A stretch of DNA of 64,000 nt from Steinernema hermaphroditum (lineage: Eukaryota > Nematoda > Chromadorea > Rhabditida > Steinernematidae). The position numbers and the translations under genes were made by a program. The DNA is taken from assembly GCA_030435675.1 (NCBI GenBank), contig CM059621.1:1302001-1366000 (forward strand), in the 5' to 3' direction. Positions 12,692 to 23,467 of this stretch are shown one piece after another; the first letter of the stretch is position 1, and every line of letters begins with the position of its first letter. Under the pieces are notes generated by a model. The model saw nothing but the letters and a program-made list of their open reading frames with translations. It was not told where the DNA came from and did not search any database.

Positions 12692-13386
12692 TTTTTCTTA
12701 CGAAGCAGTCTGAAAGTGTTGATGGAGATTAGAAAAACGTGAATAATACAAAAGCTCGTGGCCACGCGACATCTATACTGAACGAGAGTACCACATTTTA
12801 GTAAAATGATGCACAAAATCCATAATTGCAGACATTCGGTGTCTGCTTCATCGTCATAGACAACGTCTATTGGAGCAAAACAAAATACTACACATGTTTT
12901 AGACAAATACAAGACAAAAAAACGACCGCTCTAAATCACTGAAATTTCCAAATTATCGGGGAGAGCAAAGTCTGCAAAATAATCGAAATTCGCAAATGAG
13001 ACTCTCGCTCGCCCAAATAAATATACAGTAGAGACGGAGTTCGCTGCGGGAGACATTCAAATATGAATCAATTTACATGAGCATGGCATGTTAGCATTCA
13101 CTATTGTCAGTGTCTGCTTCGTATATCCTGGCTACCCAGACCATTCAAGACGAGACACGGAACCTCCACCCACCACACATACGCTCGACCCCACGAACGA
13201 AGCTCATATGATGACACACATGCAAAGAACATGAACAAACAAACAAGCAGAATAATTTAGTACATAAGGCAGAACAATCATTAAACCTCACCGCACAACG
13301 TCCTAAGCCGTAAACAATATACTCATACATTTTAGTAACAGATAAACGCGGGCTAATCAATACATAATCATAATCCAACAGCGTAG
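12692..13386. other. Intergenic, nothing seen
   Basis: About 700 bp between the start of the HECT ligase and the stop of the PP2A subunit gene on the same strand. Contains the presumed promoter of the ligase and the 3' UTR of the PP2A subunit. The open frames in it have no splice structure or similarity. Confidence 0.5.
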
Positions 13387-15003
13387 TTATAAATCCTCGT
13401 AGAAAAAGACTTGCTCGGCGCAGCCAACAGCGAGAATGTCCTCTTTCGGGTGCCAGTCGATATACTGCGCTCTACGGTCGTAGTCGAACTGGGTGAAACT
13501 TGTCGGGCTCTCGCAATCAAAGTCTATCGAGTTGGTGCTGATGACATGGCGCCTGGCGTCGCGCTTTCGTCTTCTTCTAGTAGTGGGGGTACCAGTGCTG
13601 CGGCGCCTCTCGTGCGAAAATGCTTCGTTGATCACAGAACGGCCATCTGTTCCGAATGTTCTGAATAATCCATCCATAGAACCTGTCGAGATGTTTCTGC
13701 AATGAGGTTCAAGTAGACGGCAGACACAAAGACAATGGACAAACCTGTCATTAGGACTCCAAGCCAATGTGAACCGCTCGAACAAGACTTCGTTTTCGTA
13801 CATCTCACGCACTCTGTCTTGGAGCTGGTCTTGGACAGTGAGAATATCAAGCGGTTCACGATCCATATTGATATCCCAGATCTGAAATGCACAGAACTTT
13901 AAGAACACAGACCAAGACAACTATCTAACCTTTATGGTGAGGACGTCTCTCGAAGCAATGTATCTCCCACTGTGCGCAAATTTGACATGTCCTGCGCACA
14001 CAGTCTGCTCGGCAAAGATTTGTGGCATGCCACCGCTGACTAATGATTCGGTCCCGTAATCAAATACTAAAATACCTCGGTTCAGTCAACCTATAACTTC
14101 AGAGCACAGTAAATACGTTTGCTATGCTTGTCACACAAAGCGCGTGCACGCATGTCGCAGAGTCGAATGGCGCCAGTTATCGACCCATATGCGAACACGT
14201 TGCTGTCGCGAGGATGAAACTCTGCCGTTGTGATGACATCTTTCAAATTGTTCATGTTGCTGGGCTTTATATCAACAACATCTGAAATGGCCTGGTCAAT
14301 CATCGAACCATCACGAGGAAACATACTAAAGCTTTCATTCGCGACGTTGCAGTTCCATAAGTTGATCCGCAACTCATCAGCGGAGAGGAACGTCTCTCCG
14401 TCAGGGCTCGCGCTGAGTGAGTGGATATTGTACGTGTGCCCATTGGCGAATACGCGCTTCGGCACTGCTTTCACGACTGGTGGAATATCTACGTATTGTG
14501 GAATCCGGAGCGCAGAGCCTGGTGTTGCATCCCCGTCAGGCAGCAGTGCTTTGTTCTGTTCCGCTATTCTCCAGAGTTTGATTGTCTTCTCTGTAAAAGA
14601 AGAGTTCAGCAATGTACATACAACCGAAGAACTGACCATTTGCCGACAATATGTTGCGGGAGTGCTGCCCGCCCCCTTTCAGCCATTCAATGCACTTGAT
14701 CTTCTCCCTGATGCTCTGCGACTTCAGGTAGTCGAACTCCGTGTCATGCGACTGGAACGAGATATATGGGTCGAAATGGCCGAGTTCGCTGCGGAGAATG
14801 GTGACGCGGCCGGCAGGATCTCCGAAAGCCAGCATCTCTCCGTCAGGCGAGAACTTCAAGCATTTGATTCTTCCCGCTGAAAGGTCAATGATGCAAAATC
14901 GAAACGCAGTCGACGTCTTACAACTCTCGCCGTCGATTTCGTCGCCTTCCTCCCCGTCTGAGTTGTTCCTGACGTGAGTGAACTTGAAGTTGGGAACGGC
15001 CAT
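13387..15003 (-). CDS. PP2A regulatory subunit B (B55/PR55 WD40 family)
   Basis: Seven-bladed WD40 regulatory subunit that directs the PP2A core to substrates. C. elegans SUR-6 is the family reference. Seven exons on the minus strand: 14922-15003, 14637-14876, 14327-14590, 14117-14281, 13930-14066, 13745-13881 and 13387-13696, giving 444 aa, which matches B55 length (about 447). Visible blocks: FSPDGEMLAFGDPAGRVTIL, HDTEFDYLKSQSI, KTIKLWRI, RVFANGHTYNIHS, SADELRINLWN, VDIKPSNMNNLKDVITTAEF, LCDMRARALCDKHS and KIWDINMDREP. The PR55 signature regions are changed from the usual EFDYLKSLEIEEKIN, and the NGHTYHINSIS block is altered, so this may be a divergent paralogue. TTTTGCAG lies directly before the ATG, so either a trans-spliced leader or a short upstream exon is possible. 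Confidence 0.92.
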
Positions 15004-15866
15004 CTGCAAAAGTCAGTTATCAACGATTGAAGGATAATCGAACAGCGCACAGAGTTGGAGTCGCCGCAGTTCACCGCAGGAGAAAAACAGGAAGCGCTGG
15101 AGAGCATCATGACGACCGTTTTCGACTGTGCAGATCAAGCGAAATGCACCAGAAGCGAAACGTCTGTCTACGCGAGTGCCCTCGTAGACAGAGACGAGAC
15201 TGGAATTGCAGTAAAGGGGATTCGTGTCGGGAGTCGGACGAGTTTAAAATGCGAAGTTCTTGCATGGTGCGCTGCGGCGATTTGCTATTCAGCCTTTTCT
15301 CTGTTCGTCTGTGCTCTGTCGCACCGACGCAGAGAGCCGGTAACAACCGCTTGAAATAAATGGTCGTCAGTCGATCGACTGTTGGGCTATCCGACCCTTT
15401 CGTGTCCATCTCTGACCATACACTCTGTTTTCTTTCGATCACGAAAATGGCCTTCAATCGTCTCGTTGTGAGACCCAAAAATCTGATCGAACGCGTTGAA
15501 AATGACGTTTCGTCGTGACGTTTTTAAATGCGTTTGCATCAGATTTCTGAGCCCCACAACGAGATGATTGAAGGCCGCCTTCGTGATCGAAAAAAAACAG
15601 AACTGCATTCCCAGATCCAAAGATCGCTTTCTTGCGTAGGTTTCGCATTCCTCGAGATATACTAAGGTCTATGATCATCCAAAGTAATCCTACATGTGTT
15701 ACAACAACTGTTATTGGTTTCATCCACTACATACCTTCATGTACGTGATCTCTGTATACCAAACAAAGAGAATAGCAGAGTACCCTGTATATAAAGTGAC
15801 ATTTTCCCCACCTTCCCAGTGTTAATTAGTTGTTCGACGAGGAACTGAATTAGCTCATAGTGAGTA
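15004..15866. other. Intergenic with a 180-bp palindrome
   Basis: Upstream of the PP2A subunit. Holds the inverted repeat at 15421-15603 (listed separately). I see no other supported gene. Confidence 0.5.
15421..15603. repeat. Inverted-repeat element (MITE-like hairpin)
   Basis: Two arms of about 85-90 bp. The left arm runs CTCTGTTTTCTTTCGATCAC, then GGCCTTCAATCGTCTCGTTG and AATCTGATCGAACGCG. The right arm is its imperfect complement (CAACGAGATGATTGAAGGC, then GTGATCGAAAAAAAACAGA). It has almost no internal sequence and no coding capacity. Probably a non-autonomous DNA transposon, or a relic of one. Confidence 0.75.
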
Positions 15867-16890
15867 ATGATGATCGGCGAGATTTCACTTCCCACCTTGT
15901 TCTTACTTGCAAAAATTGGGACAGTCTTGTATGTTATACAAGCTGTTATTGAATGGGTTACTAATGGACTCATTCTCGTCGTCACGATACGGTACTACCG
16001 CACTACAAATTCCACTCACAACAAAGTGACTCTTTAGGTCTAAGAAACTCCGTTCGAAATGCAATATTCTCATAGCTCTGCAAGCACTAAACGACATGCT
16101 CCTAGCATTTGGCGATATTCCGTTGGTTTATTTCTCATTTGGTGAACAGCTCGTCAGCGTATCAACATGCTGGAAGATCTTCTTGCTGTCCGGATCGCTT
16201 ATGGACTTTTCCATCATCCTCATGTTTTTCATAGCGGTGGATCGTCTCATTTCGATCACCAAACCGGTCACCTATGCGCACATGAAGAACTCTCGATACA
16301 TTATGGGTGTACTTGCCTGCTGCCTCGTCTACTGCACAATGTCCAAAGCGATCACCTCGTTAGGCGGCTCTGAAGACGAAGTCCTATGTTTCGTTGTTGA
16401 GGTAGCGGTCGGATGGCCGAAACAGGCGTTTTACGTGATGTCCGCAATCGTTAATTTTGGTGTACTGGCTATTTATTTCCTTTTGACGAAGAAGTTCAAG
16501 AACGGTAGGATAATGTGCTGATTTCACTCTCCGATGATTGCTCTAGCCTCGTCACCCGAATATCAAAAGGTCAACAGGTCTCTGAACACTATGATCTTTG
16601 TGTACATCTTCGGCTGGTTCCTAACGATGCTCATAGGCGTGGTTTTGATGCTCATGAATCCGACGTAAGTGTTGGTTGGCATGGCTTAGAAGAAAGGAGA
16701 ACAATCTTTAAGGGCTCGCGTTCTCAACGCACTGGAATGCATCATTGGAGTGTTTGCTGGGGGAAACCTGATCGCTCCTTTCTTCATCTACTATACACGA
16801 AGTACCGTGTATCGGACGGAATTTAGAAAGCTGTTTGGACTGAAAGACAGCAGTGTTACTTGCACGGTGAAGCCTATGTCAAAACCGTAG
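15867..16890 (+). CDS. srsx-family chemoreceptor (7TM GPCR)
   Basis: Four exons: 15867-15991, 16038-16504, 16547-16664 and 16713-16890, giving 295 aa. Two consecutive ATGs (15867 and 15870) are both in frame. TM1 reads EWVTNGLILVV, where the usual W-x-GNG has lost the first Gly (TNG). Exon 2 opens SKKLRSKCNILIA and has FFIAVDRLISITKP in the DRY position. Exon 3 contains SSPEYQKVNRSLNTMIFVYI. The TM7 block is APFFIYYTRSTVYRTEFRKL. Same exon lengths and phases as the other srsx genes here, but more divergent in sequence. Confidence 0.88.
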
Positions 16891-17096
16891 CTCAGCATTG
16901 AACGGGCATGTCCTCTACAATGTTCAATTCTCCGTATTCAGAAAGCAAAGACACAAAAACGGATGGGTTAACAAGTGATGTAACTAATAATGTTCATGTT
17001 GTGTCCTGGGTACGATTGGTCGAGTGGGGTTCATCTTCGTTCTTGAGGGACTACTACCCAACACCTCCCTTGCATTTGGCTGGCTCCACCCCAGCT

Positions 17097-17943
17097 CATC
17101 GTGAGACAACTCATCGGCGACGACTCATCGTGAGACAACTCATCGGCGACAACTCATCGTCGACAACTCATCGGCGACAACTCATCGGCGACAACCCATC
17201 GGCGACAACCCATCGGCGACAACTCATCGGCGACAACTCATCGGCGACAATTCATCTGCGACAACTCATCGTGGGACAGCTCATCTTTACCAACTCATCG
17301 TGGGACAACTCATCGGCGACAACTCATCGTATTTTTTGAAATGATAAGGTTTCGTCGCGATGTCGGTTTGTACGGTAGTCTGCAGCAGAGCTTGTGCTAG
17401 ACATGTCTCTGCATGCTTACATCCTTTGGGTCGTATTTTGAAGTTTTGGGGGCCGCTTTTGCCACCCTAAAGGCTTGCAACATGTTATTCATGTCAGGGG
17501 CTATGGGTATGCAGCACCCGGACGTTTGTAAGCTTCTGGATAGGCTTCTCGATGAGCAGGTCCGTGTTAAAGCGATCTGCGCGAAGCTGGCAGCAGGAGA
17601 GGTTCCGCCCCTTTATTCACGTAAGGAATATGCTGCCAAGAACCGTCAACTTCTCTCAATCATCGAAATGTATGACGTTATGAATGCGGACGACTACTTA
17701 GAAGCTTGCTGTCACTATGTTATTTTTTAAGCATTCCGGTTATTCCTAGAAATTGAAAAAACCCTATCATTTCAAAAAATACGATGAGTTGTCGCCGATG
17801 AGTTGTCGCCGATGAGTTGTCGCCGATGAGTTGCCGCCGATGAGTTGTCGCCGATGAGTTATCCCGCGATGAGTTGTCGCCGATGAGTTGTCGCCGATGA
17901 GTTGTCGCCGATGAGTTGTCGCCGATGAGTTGTCTCACGATGG
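17097..17943. mobile_element. Foldback element with 14-bp tandem-repeat arms
   Basis: The left arm (17097-17346) is about 16 imperfect copies of the 14-mer CAACTCATCGGCGA. It ends in the unique sequence CGTATTTTTTGAAATGATA (17328-17346). The right arm (17765-17943) begins with the exact complement of that unique sequence and continues with about 12 inverted copies of the 14-mer. The outer ends also match (CATCGTGAGACAACTCATC against its complement at 17943). This arrangement, long inverted arms built of short tandem repeats around a unique core, is that of foldback-type transposons. I see no clear target-site duplication. The core carries a 105-codon open frame. Confidence 0.85.
17413..17730 (+). 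CDS. Open frame in the foldback core, 105 aa, unknown
   Basis: Uninterrupted frame filling most of the unique core between the two repeat arms. Product is mixed hydrophobic/charged, with MQHPDVCKLLDRLLDEQ and KEYAAKNRQLLSIIEMYDV, likely helical, with four cysteines and no signal peptide. I recognise no transposase or other domain. It could be an element-encoded protein, one exon of a captured host gene, or a fortuitous frame. The start at 17413 is a TTG-type or unspecific start in the open frame; the first ATG in frame lies further in. Confidence 0.35.
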   Translation: MLTSFGSYFEVLGAAFATLKACNMLFMSGAMGMQHPDVCKLLDRLLDEQVRVKAICAKLAAGEVPPLYSRKEYAAKNRQLLSIIEMYDVMNADDYLEACCHYVIF

Positions 17944-18385
17944 GCTACGGTGACACCATTTGGCTTCCCCTTTTAGGGTTGTTCATGCCCCGATTTCAGC
18001 GGATTACCTTTAACCGTTTTGATCAGTTTTGGGGTTTCTGCGGTCAGCTTAACCCTCAACCTCTCGCATCGATCCATCCAGCTGGGTCGCTTTATTCAGT
18101 TGGTTCCGTTCTGCTCCATCTCCAGGTTGACATCCACGCGGGGTTCACGGGATCCATATGCAACTGAAATAGCGTGGCATTTGCTCAAAAACAACCTCAA
18201 ACAATACGTAAGAAGCCAATCATCAAGCATACCACAATACTTCATTCCGGGAATGCTAAATCCGTCGGTGCATCAATCACGGTTTTGACGCATGAGCTTT
18301 TGTTTTTCATAAGCCAAAACAGGAACCTCAATTCCTTAAAGAGTGAACTACTTCCTGTGTTGCATCAGAATCAACTCGTAGAACG
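17944..18385. other. Intergenic, nothing seen
   Basis: Spacer between the foldback element and the next srsx gene. Open frames here lack any recognisable product. Confidence 0.45.
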
Positions 18386-19441
18386 ATGCTCCTCGAAGAC
18401 GTCCCTCTTCCGACGATGTTCTTGATTGGGCGGATATCTTGTACTGCCTATCTGAGTATAGCTACAATCGCTTGGCTCGGAAACGGTCTCATAATTTTAG
18501 TAACGATCAGGTAAGACATTTGAGCAGGGAATCAATCAATCAAGTTTGCATATTGAGGTCCAAAACTCTTCGTGGAAACTGTAACATTTTGATTGCTGTC
18601 CAGGCCATGTTCGATATTATTATACAGATGTCCCATATCCCGTTTGCTTATTTCTCGTACATGGAGGTACTAGTCAGTTACTACACTTGCTGGAAGGTGA
18701 ATTTCCTATTCGTCTCGGCCATGGATTTTTCCACCCTCCTTATGTTCTTCATAGCCTTGGACAGGCTCATCGCAGCTAAGCACGTCGTCTTCTACAACCA
18801 AATGAACCCGACGCTATACATTGGCGGAATACTCACGACGTGCATAGGTTTCTGTGTCCTCTGCAAAATCATAACCTACGTGAGCCTCACTGAACAGAAA
18901 ACAGTCTGTTTGATCGCTCAAGTAGCAACCGGCTGGTGGGAACAGTTATGGTTTGGCACTTGCGCTATGATAAATTTCGGTGTTATCGCAGTATATTATT
19001 CTATATCGAAGACTTTTAAAGACGGTATGCTGTAGTCAGCGGTTCAGCAATTAAGTGGTCTTTAAGCGTCGTCACCTGAGTACAAGAAGATCAACAGGTC
19101 GCTGAACACCATGATTTTGGTCTACATCTTTGGGTGGTTCCTGACCATGTTCGGACTATCCTGCATTTTCGTGATAAGTCAGAAGTAAGTCGGCCTACTG
19201 GAATCGGAGAGCCTTCAAATTTTGTTGCAGCCCACGTGTACAGTGCACGGCAGAAATGCTTATGGGAATATTTGCGAATCTGAACTTGGCTGCTCCTTTC
19301 TTTATCTACTATACAAGAAGTACTATGTATCGGAAAGAGTTCAGAGCGATGTTTCGATTGCCAGCGGAGGGCGCGTCATCTATTGCTCCTACGGCAACAT
19401 TGGAAACGTCACAGTATCCTATGACCACAGAGATTGCTTGA
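18386..19441 (+). CDS. srsx-family chemoreceptor (7TM GPCR)
   Basis: Four exons: 18386-18510, 18558-19024, 19067-19184 and 19231-19441, giving 306 aa. TM1 has TIAWLGNGLIIL. Exon 2 begins SKTLRGNCNILIA and contains MFFIALDRLIAAKHVVFY. Exon 3 has SSPEYKKINRSLNTMILVYI. Exon 4 has NLNLAAPFFIYYTRSTMYRK. Exon 2 (467 nt) and exon 3 (118 nt) have exactly the lengths seen in the copies at 15867 and 37971. The intron 1 acceptor is ATTGAG, weaker than its neighbours'. Closest in sequence to the copies at 759-1810 and 37971-39026. Confidence 0.9.
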
Positions 19442-19571
19442 ATGTAATGATATTTTGCAATGTGTATGCGTATCAATTATCAAAAAGGCAAATCTTTGTA
19501 ACTTTCAGTGAATTGGCTTGCATTCAAATGGGAATAAACCTATCTTAAACAATGGAAGTGTCCGACTGGCA

Positions 19572-19735
19572 TTGAGCAGTTTCAGGCGTCCCCTGTGTGA
19601 TTTCAGGAGTCACTTTTTGTGCTTTGAGGCGTCCCCTTTTTGTGCTTTTGGGCGTCCCCTACCGGTTTGAAATCCAGAGGGGACACCTCAAATCTGAGGG
19701 GGGACGCCTCAAATCGGGCAAAAAAGGGGGACGCC
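19572..19735. repeat. Imperfect palindrome with GGCGTCCCC motifs
   Basis: GGCGTCCCC occurs three times on the left and GGGGACGCC twice on the right, with TTTGAGG/CCTCAAA also mirrored. The arms pair imperfectly. No coding capacity. Looks like a decayed inverted-repeat element. Flanking sequence to 20124 shows a possible tRNA-derived relic near 20000-20050 (GGGTTCGACTCC). Confidence 0.65.
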
Positions 19736-20124
19736 CATTATCCATATACACCTGAAACAGCTTTATACCGTCCGACTCAGATCGAGCTGAAAATTGCAGC
19801 TTATACACACCTAACCATGTAAAGGTCCTTTCAAACTTACGTTAGCGTGGGTGTGGGCACAAATGGGCACCATATGACCGGCTGAATGGATTCAATCTAC
19901 TAATGAGTCAATTGGCGATTCAGTCAATCGTATCAGTCGATTGAAACCCATCTCTCGGTGTGAATATATAGATTGCATTACAGGTGATTTCTGCCTATGC
20001 GAGTGACCCGATAAGTTTGTAGACCAGGGTTCGACTCCGCCCTCTGTCAATATTTCAATTGCCCGATCGGCGTCTGATACTTCGGAATGGTTCCTTAGTA
20101 ACAAACATAGTTTATTTCGGTATT

Positions 20125-20642
20125 TTAAACAAATGAAACAATCGAAAATATACAAATTGTTATCAAGAATACGGTAAGCTGGCGTCCTGGGGCGCCCTTA
20201 TCTGGCGGAGGTGCAATTTTTTGCCTTATCGAACTGGTAAAATTCTTTACCATATCAAGTGTATTGCAGCCATCTTGGGTACAATAGCAAGCGTGCACGG
20301 GTTGCCTAAACAAAACTAGTTATAGAAGGTGGGACAGATTCTGTTAACCCATCGTCGCTGAAATCCTCATGGCATCCGTCTCGATCAGTAAGGAAGCAGG
20401 ATTGCAAAGTGGCCGAAATAGTGAAGTTCGGCCATCTGCTGTCGAATTGAAGCACTAAATATACAACACTGGAAATGTAAGAAGCAGTTCATATTATTCA
20501 TACAAGCTAAACATGTTGAAGTTCTGTTACATATGCCACTGTGACATAGCGGACAGACGCATGATGGATTTCTGGATTGAACAACTGTGCACAGCACAGA
20601 GATAGAGAAGAGAATAATGGCCAAATTCTGTGAACCCTTCAT
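20125..20642 (-). CDS. Three-finger (LU-type) protein, probably GPI-anchored
   Basis: Secreted or membrane-anchored small Cys-rich protein. Three exons on the minus strand: 20504-20642, 20349-20454 and 20125-20305, giving 141 aa. An N-terminal signal peptide (MKGSQNLAIILFSISVLC) leads into CVC...C....C, then SCFLTDRDGC, and closes with ACYCTQDGCN, the CxC...CN ending typical of three-finger folds. The C terminus is a hydrophobic run (LTVFLITICIFSIVSFV) ending at the stop with no cytoplasmic tail, as expected for a GPI signal. It has the same three-exon, phase 1/phase 2 layout as the four tailed receptors at 22729-29034, so it is probably an older relative of that array. Ligand unknown. Confidence 0.75.
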
Positions 20643-21084
20643 ATGACTCGTGGGAAAAACCTAATGAGAACGGGGCTTTCACCACAAATTCGTGGACAGG
20701 TGGAAGCTGTACTTCGAAATCTGAGCGCGATTCGTCCAAAAAGCAGCTGTAAAATCAAGCCTACTTTCCTACGTAAATAGAGTTGAATGTTCATGAGCGG
20801 AAAGTTCAGTGATGTAACGAGGGGAAGGGTGGCAAAAATGGATAAAGCTAAAATATAACAATGCGTATCGGGCAGCAATTGATCTAATTTTGCAGCTTGA
20901 AGTTAGTCCTTATATGTCTTTAGGCGTTCCGACACTTCAATAGTCACTTTTAGTTTGGTCACGTTCGCAGATCGCGGACAACATTTACACCTGCCTAGTC
21001 CTTGTCAATTTCCACGAAATTACCTATAATATCACCTGCCATTTCAACCCTCAGATGTTCCGATGAGCTCTGCGTTGATCAGCA
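20643..21084. other. Intergenic, divergent promoter region
   Basis: Lies between the minus-strand three-finger gene and the plus-strand 7TM gene, so it should hold both promoters. No recognisable motif or gene is visible. Confidence 0.4.
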
Positions 21085-22525
21085 ATGCCCGACTCTCTGG
21101 ATGAAGCAATCGCACTGATGCGCTATTCCGACTTCTTGAGCAAGATGACTGTTATCGTGAACAAAGTCGACATGTACATGTCTTTCGTCGTTCTTCCACT
21201 CAGCCTCGTAATACTTCTACTCTCTGCCGTTTCCGTTCCAAAGTCGCTCACTCGTACATTCTGCCTGCACATGTCAGTGCAGTGCTTACTAGCTTCTGTG
21301 TATTATATGGGCACTGAGATCTACAAAGAGATATACACACGAAACTATAGTATCGTCGACGACCGTTATCGAAAATTTGCAGATATATGGTTGGGACAGT
21401 AGCGTTGCGTTTATGTCTGACTTATTTTAGGAACTCATTACTTGACCCAATAAGGATAGTTTTGAAATGTTTCCTCTCCAGCAGCTATCTCTTCTTCGGG
21501 ACTTTAACCGTTGTGATATCATACCTAGGTTATTGTTTTCCTTTCGGCTTTCAGCGGCTTACCAAGAACAGGTAGGTGGGTATCGACTTATCCGTTGATC
21601 TGTATCAGCTGATAGCTGGCAATGACCGATCCGTTTGTGCCCATCTTTGGGTGTGGGTAACAACGGGTTGTTTTAGGATTTTAGGATGTTTTCTCAATCT
21701 TTCGGTTGATTGTCCGGTTTTTCGTAAACATTGTGATCACACGAACCTCACTGTTTTAGATTTATCGTTGCCCTTGTTATATTCTCTATCTATGTGCTCT
21801 CTTTATCAAGTTCCCTTTTGCGGTACACGCCAATGTTCTTCCGATTTTTCGACGATCTGGACTCCGTCTCGCGCCATTCCTTTATCATCCATAAAGTCGC
21901 CAATTTAATAATGCGTCTTTCTTGCTACATCATCATGTTATTTGCATATGGAAAGGTATCAAAATCCCGTGTCCTTGTTAAGCAAAAACTTTGATGCAGT
22001 CGCTACACGAAATCGTTGTAACATTCCTGCGAAAATCTTCACTGAATAGTTCTTCGAAGGAAGCCTATTGGACTAACTTGAAAGCAATCCTTATCTACTG
22101 CACAGCTCCGAATCTCTTAGCTGCTATCACAATAGGTTAGTTTACTTTATGTAATCTAATGATACATATCAACGTGTTTTAAGCTTCCGATATCTGTGAT
22201 TTTGTGGTTGAATACTACAAGGATGTTAGCACTGGAAGGACAATGGGATCTTGGTTTGTCTATAGGGCCGTGGAATTGGAGCTGTTTGCGAGTGCCACGA
22301 TCAATGTATGTTAGGATAATGGATAAGTGATTCATGGAAAGTTTTTAGTTACGATTTTGCATATCGTTTGTCACAGCGCTAATTGGATTGCGCGACTACA
22401 GGAACGGCCTAATCAGATCGGTTCACGTTCTGTTCAGGTGCTGTATTCCAAAAAATGTTCGAGGGAGAGTAAGAGCCACTCCCGTCCAGTCTGTCTCGCT
22501 CAACGTGATGACATCGCATGAGTAG
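21085..22525 (+). CDS. Nematode 7TM chemoreceptor-like protein, class unassigned
   Basis: Six exons: 21085-21389, 21431-21571, 21760-21955, 22000-22135, 22184-22305 and 22349-22525, giving 358 aa. Hydrophobic segments include YMSFVVLPLSLVILLLSAV, YLFFGTLTVVISYLGYCF, IVALVIFSIYVLSLSSSLL, MRLSCYIIMLFAYG and AILIYCTAPNLLAAITI. The last exon starts LRFCISFVTALIGLRDYR, followed by a basic tail. The paralogue at 45241-47363 shares these blocks and has identical lengths for two exons (136 and 122 nt). It resembles nematode serpentine receptors in topology and gene structure, but I cannot assign it to a named sr class from memory. Seven helices are inferred, not computed. Confidence 0.75.
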
Positions 22526-22728
22526 CGGGACTTAGTAGCTTGTTTACTACATACACAGATATGTTTATATATAAGAATATTCCTACATATCGTATGTTGA
22601 TTGCCGGTAAAATACTGTGGGATGTAAGGGATTATCTCAATAGTAACTATGAAATATTGGTATTTATTCCATGAAAGTTTATTAGCAAGTTAGGAGGAGA
22701 TACGCAGGCACACTGCGCGGATGAAAAG

Positions 22729-23467
22729 TTATGCGTTTTCGCACACCTCATCGTATGATGGTGGTAGGGGATGTTCGAGAGGCGCTGATGGTATTGGCGC
22801 ATCAACGGTCAACAGATTAGTTGAATCACCGGCTGGCATAGGGCTACTGCTTGATTGAGTTTCAGGTTCCAATTGGCGTATCATACAGCGTATGCAATGA
22901 TAAAGACCGTAGTTAAACAGCGCAAAACAGATTCCAGCAGTGACGTATAGGCCGAAGCCGATAAAGGGTTCCTCGACTGATCTGTATATTCTGTCAACTC
23001 GTGCCATACTTCCTTTTTCTTTCTTCGCATTTTCAAGGATGTTTTGATACCATCGCTCTTTGAAGTTCGGTAGGTTGCACAACTCGCTTCCACATTGACA
23101 TGTTTGCGCACTTATGATAAATGAACATTTTGCACAACAGACTACGGGACTTGCCTGAAATCTTCATCTGAATGTGTACAGACGTCCTCTTTGATAATGC
23201 CATCTCCGCAATATTGAGAGTGTAGATGCGGCGTGACTTCTGAATTAGACAACTATAGGTCATTTATTCTTATTTCCTATAAATGAGAATAGGAATCGTA
23301 CCTAGAATGCAATGGTCTCCACTGCATATTAAGGGATTCACAATTTTCCAGTTCGACTCCGCCGCTTTCGCACTGCATTTATGACCGATGCAATAGCATA
23401 AAACAGACTCAGTACGTTGAAATAGGGCTGGCAGTAAAACTGCTGTCAGTAGGGCTGCATTCCACAT
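22729..23467 (-). CDS. Three-finger receptor with PSAP/PPSY tail, copy A
   Basis: Three exons on the minus strand: 23302-23467, 23155-23239 and 22729-23110, giving 210 aa. Signal peptide MWNAALLTAVLLPALFQ, then a ten-cysteine ectodomain: CYC, HKC, C-SGDHC, QYC, EDVC, and TCQCGSELCN at the end. A charged stalk follows, then one membrane segment (GLYVTAGICFALFNYGLYH) and a tail with a CIRC motif ending PIPSAPLEHPLPPSYDEV. PSAP is the TSG101-binding type and PPSY the WW-domain-binding type of motif. Both roles are known for the motifs, and are inferred here. Intron 2 uses a GC donor (AG|GCAAGT). It is the shortest member and has the most divergent stalk, lacking the NPPTTTTE and charged-helix region of copies C and D. 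Confidence 0.78.

Noticed and set aside
12367..12912. 181-codon minus-strand frame
   Set aside because: Runs across the intron and start codon of the HECT ligase in a different frame. Only the ligase frame matches the family.
17097..17346. Regular short repeats resembling a CRISPR array
   Set aside because: Units are contiguous 14-mers without spacers, the genome is animal, and an inverted partner array exists. It is a tandem-repeat transposon arm.
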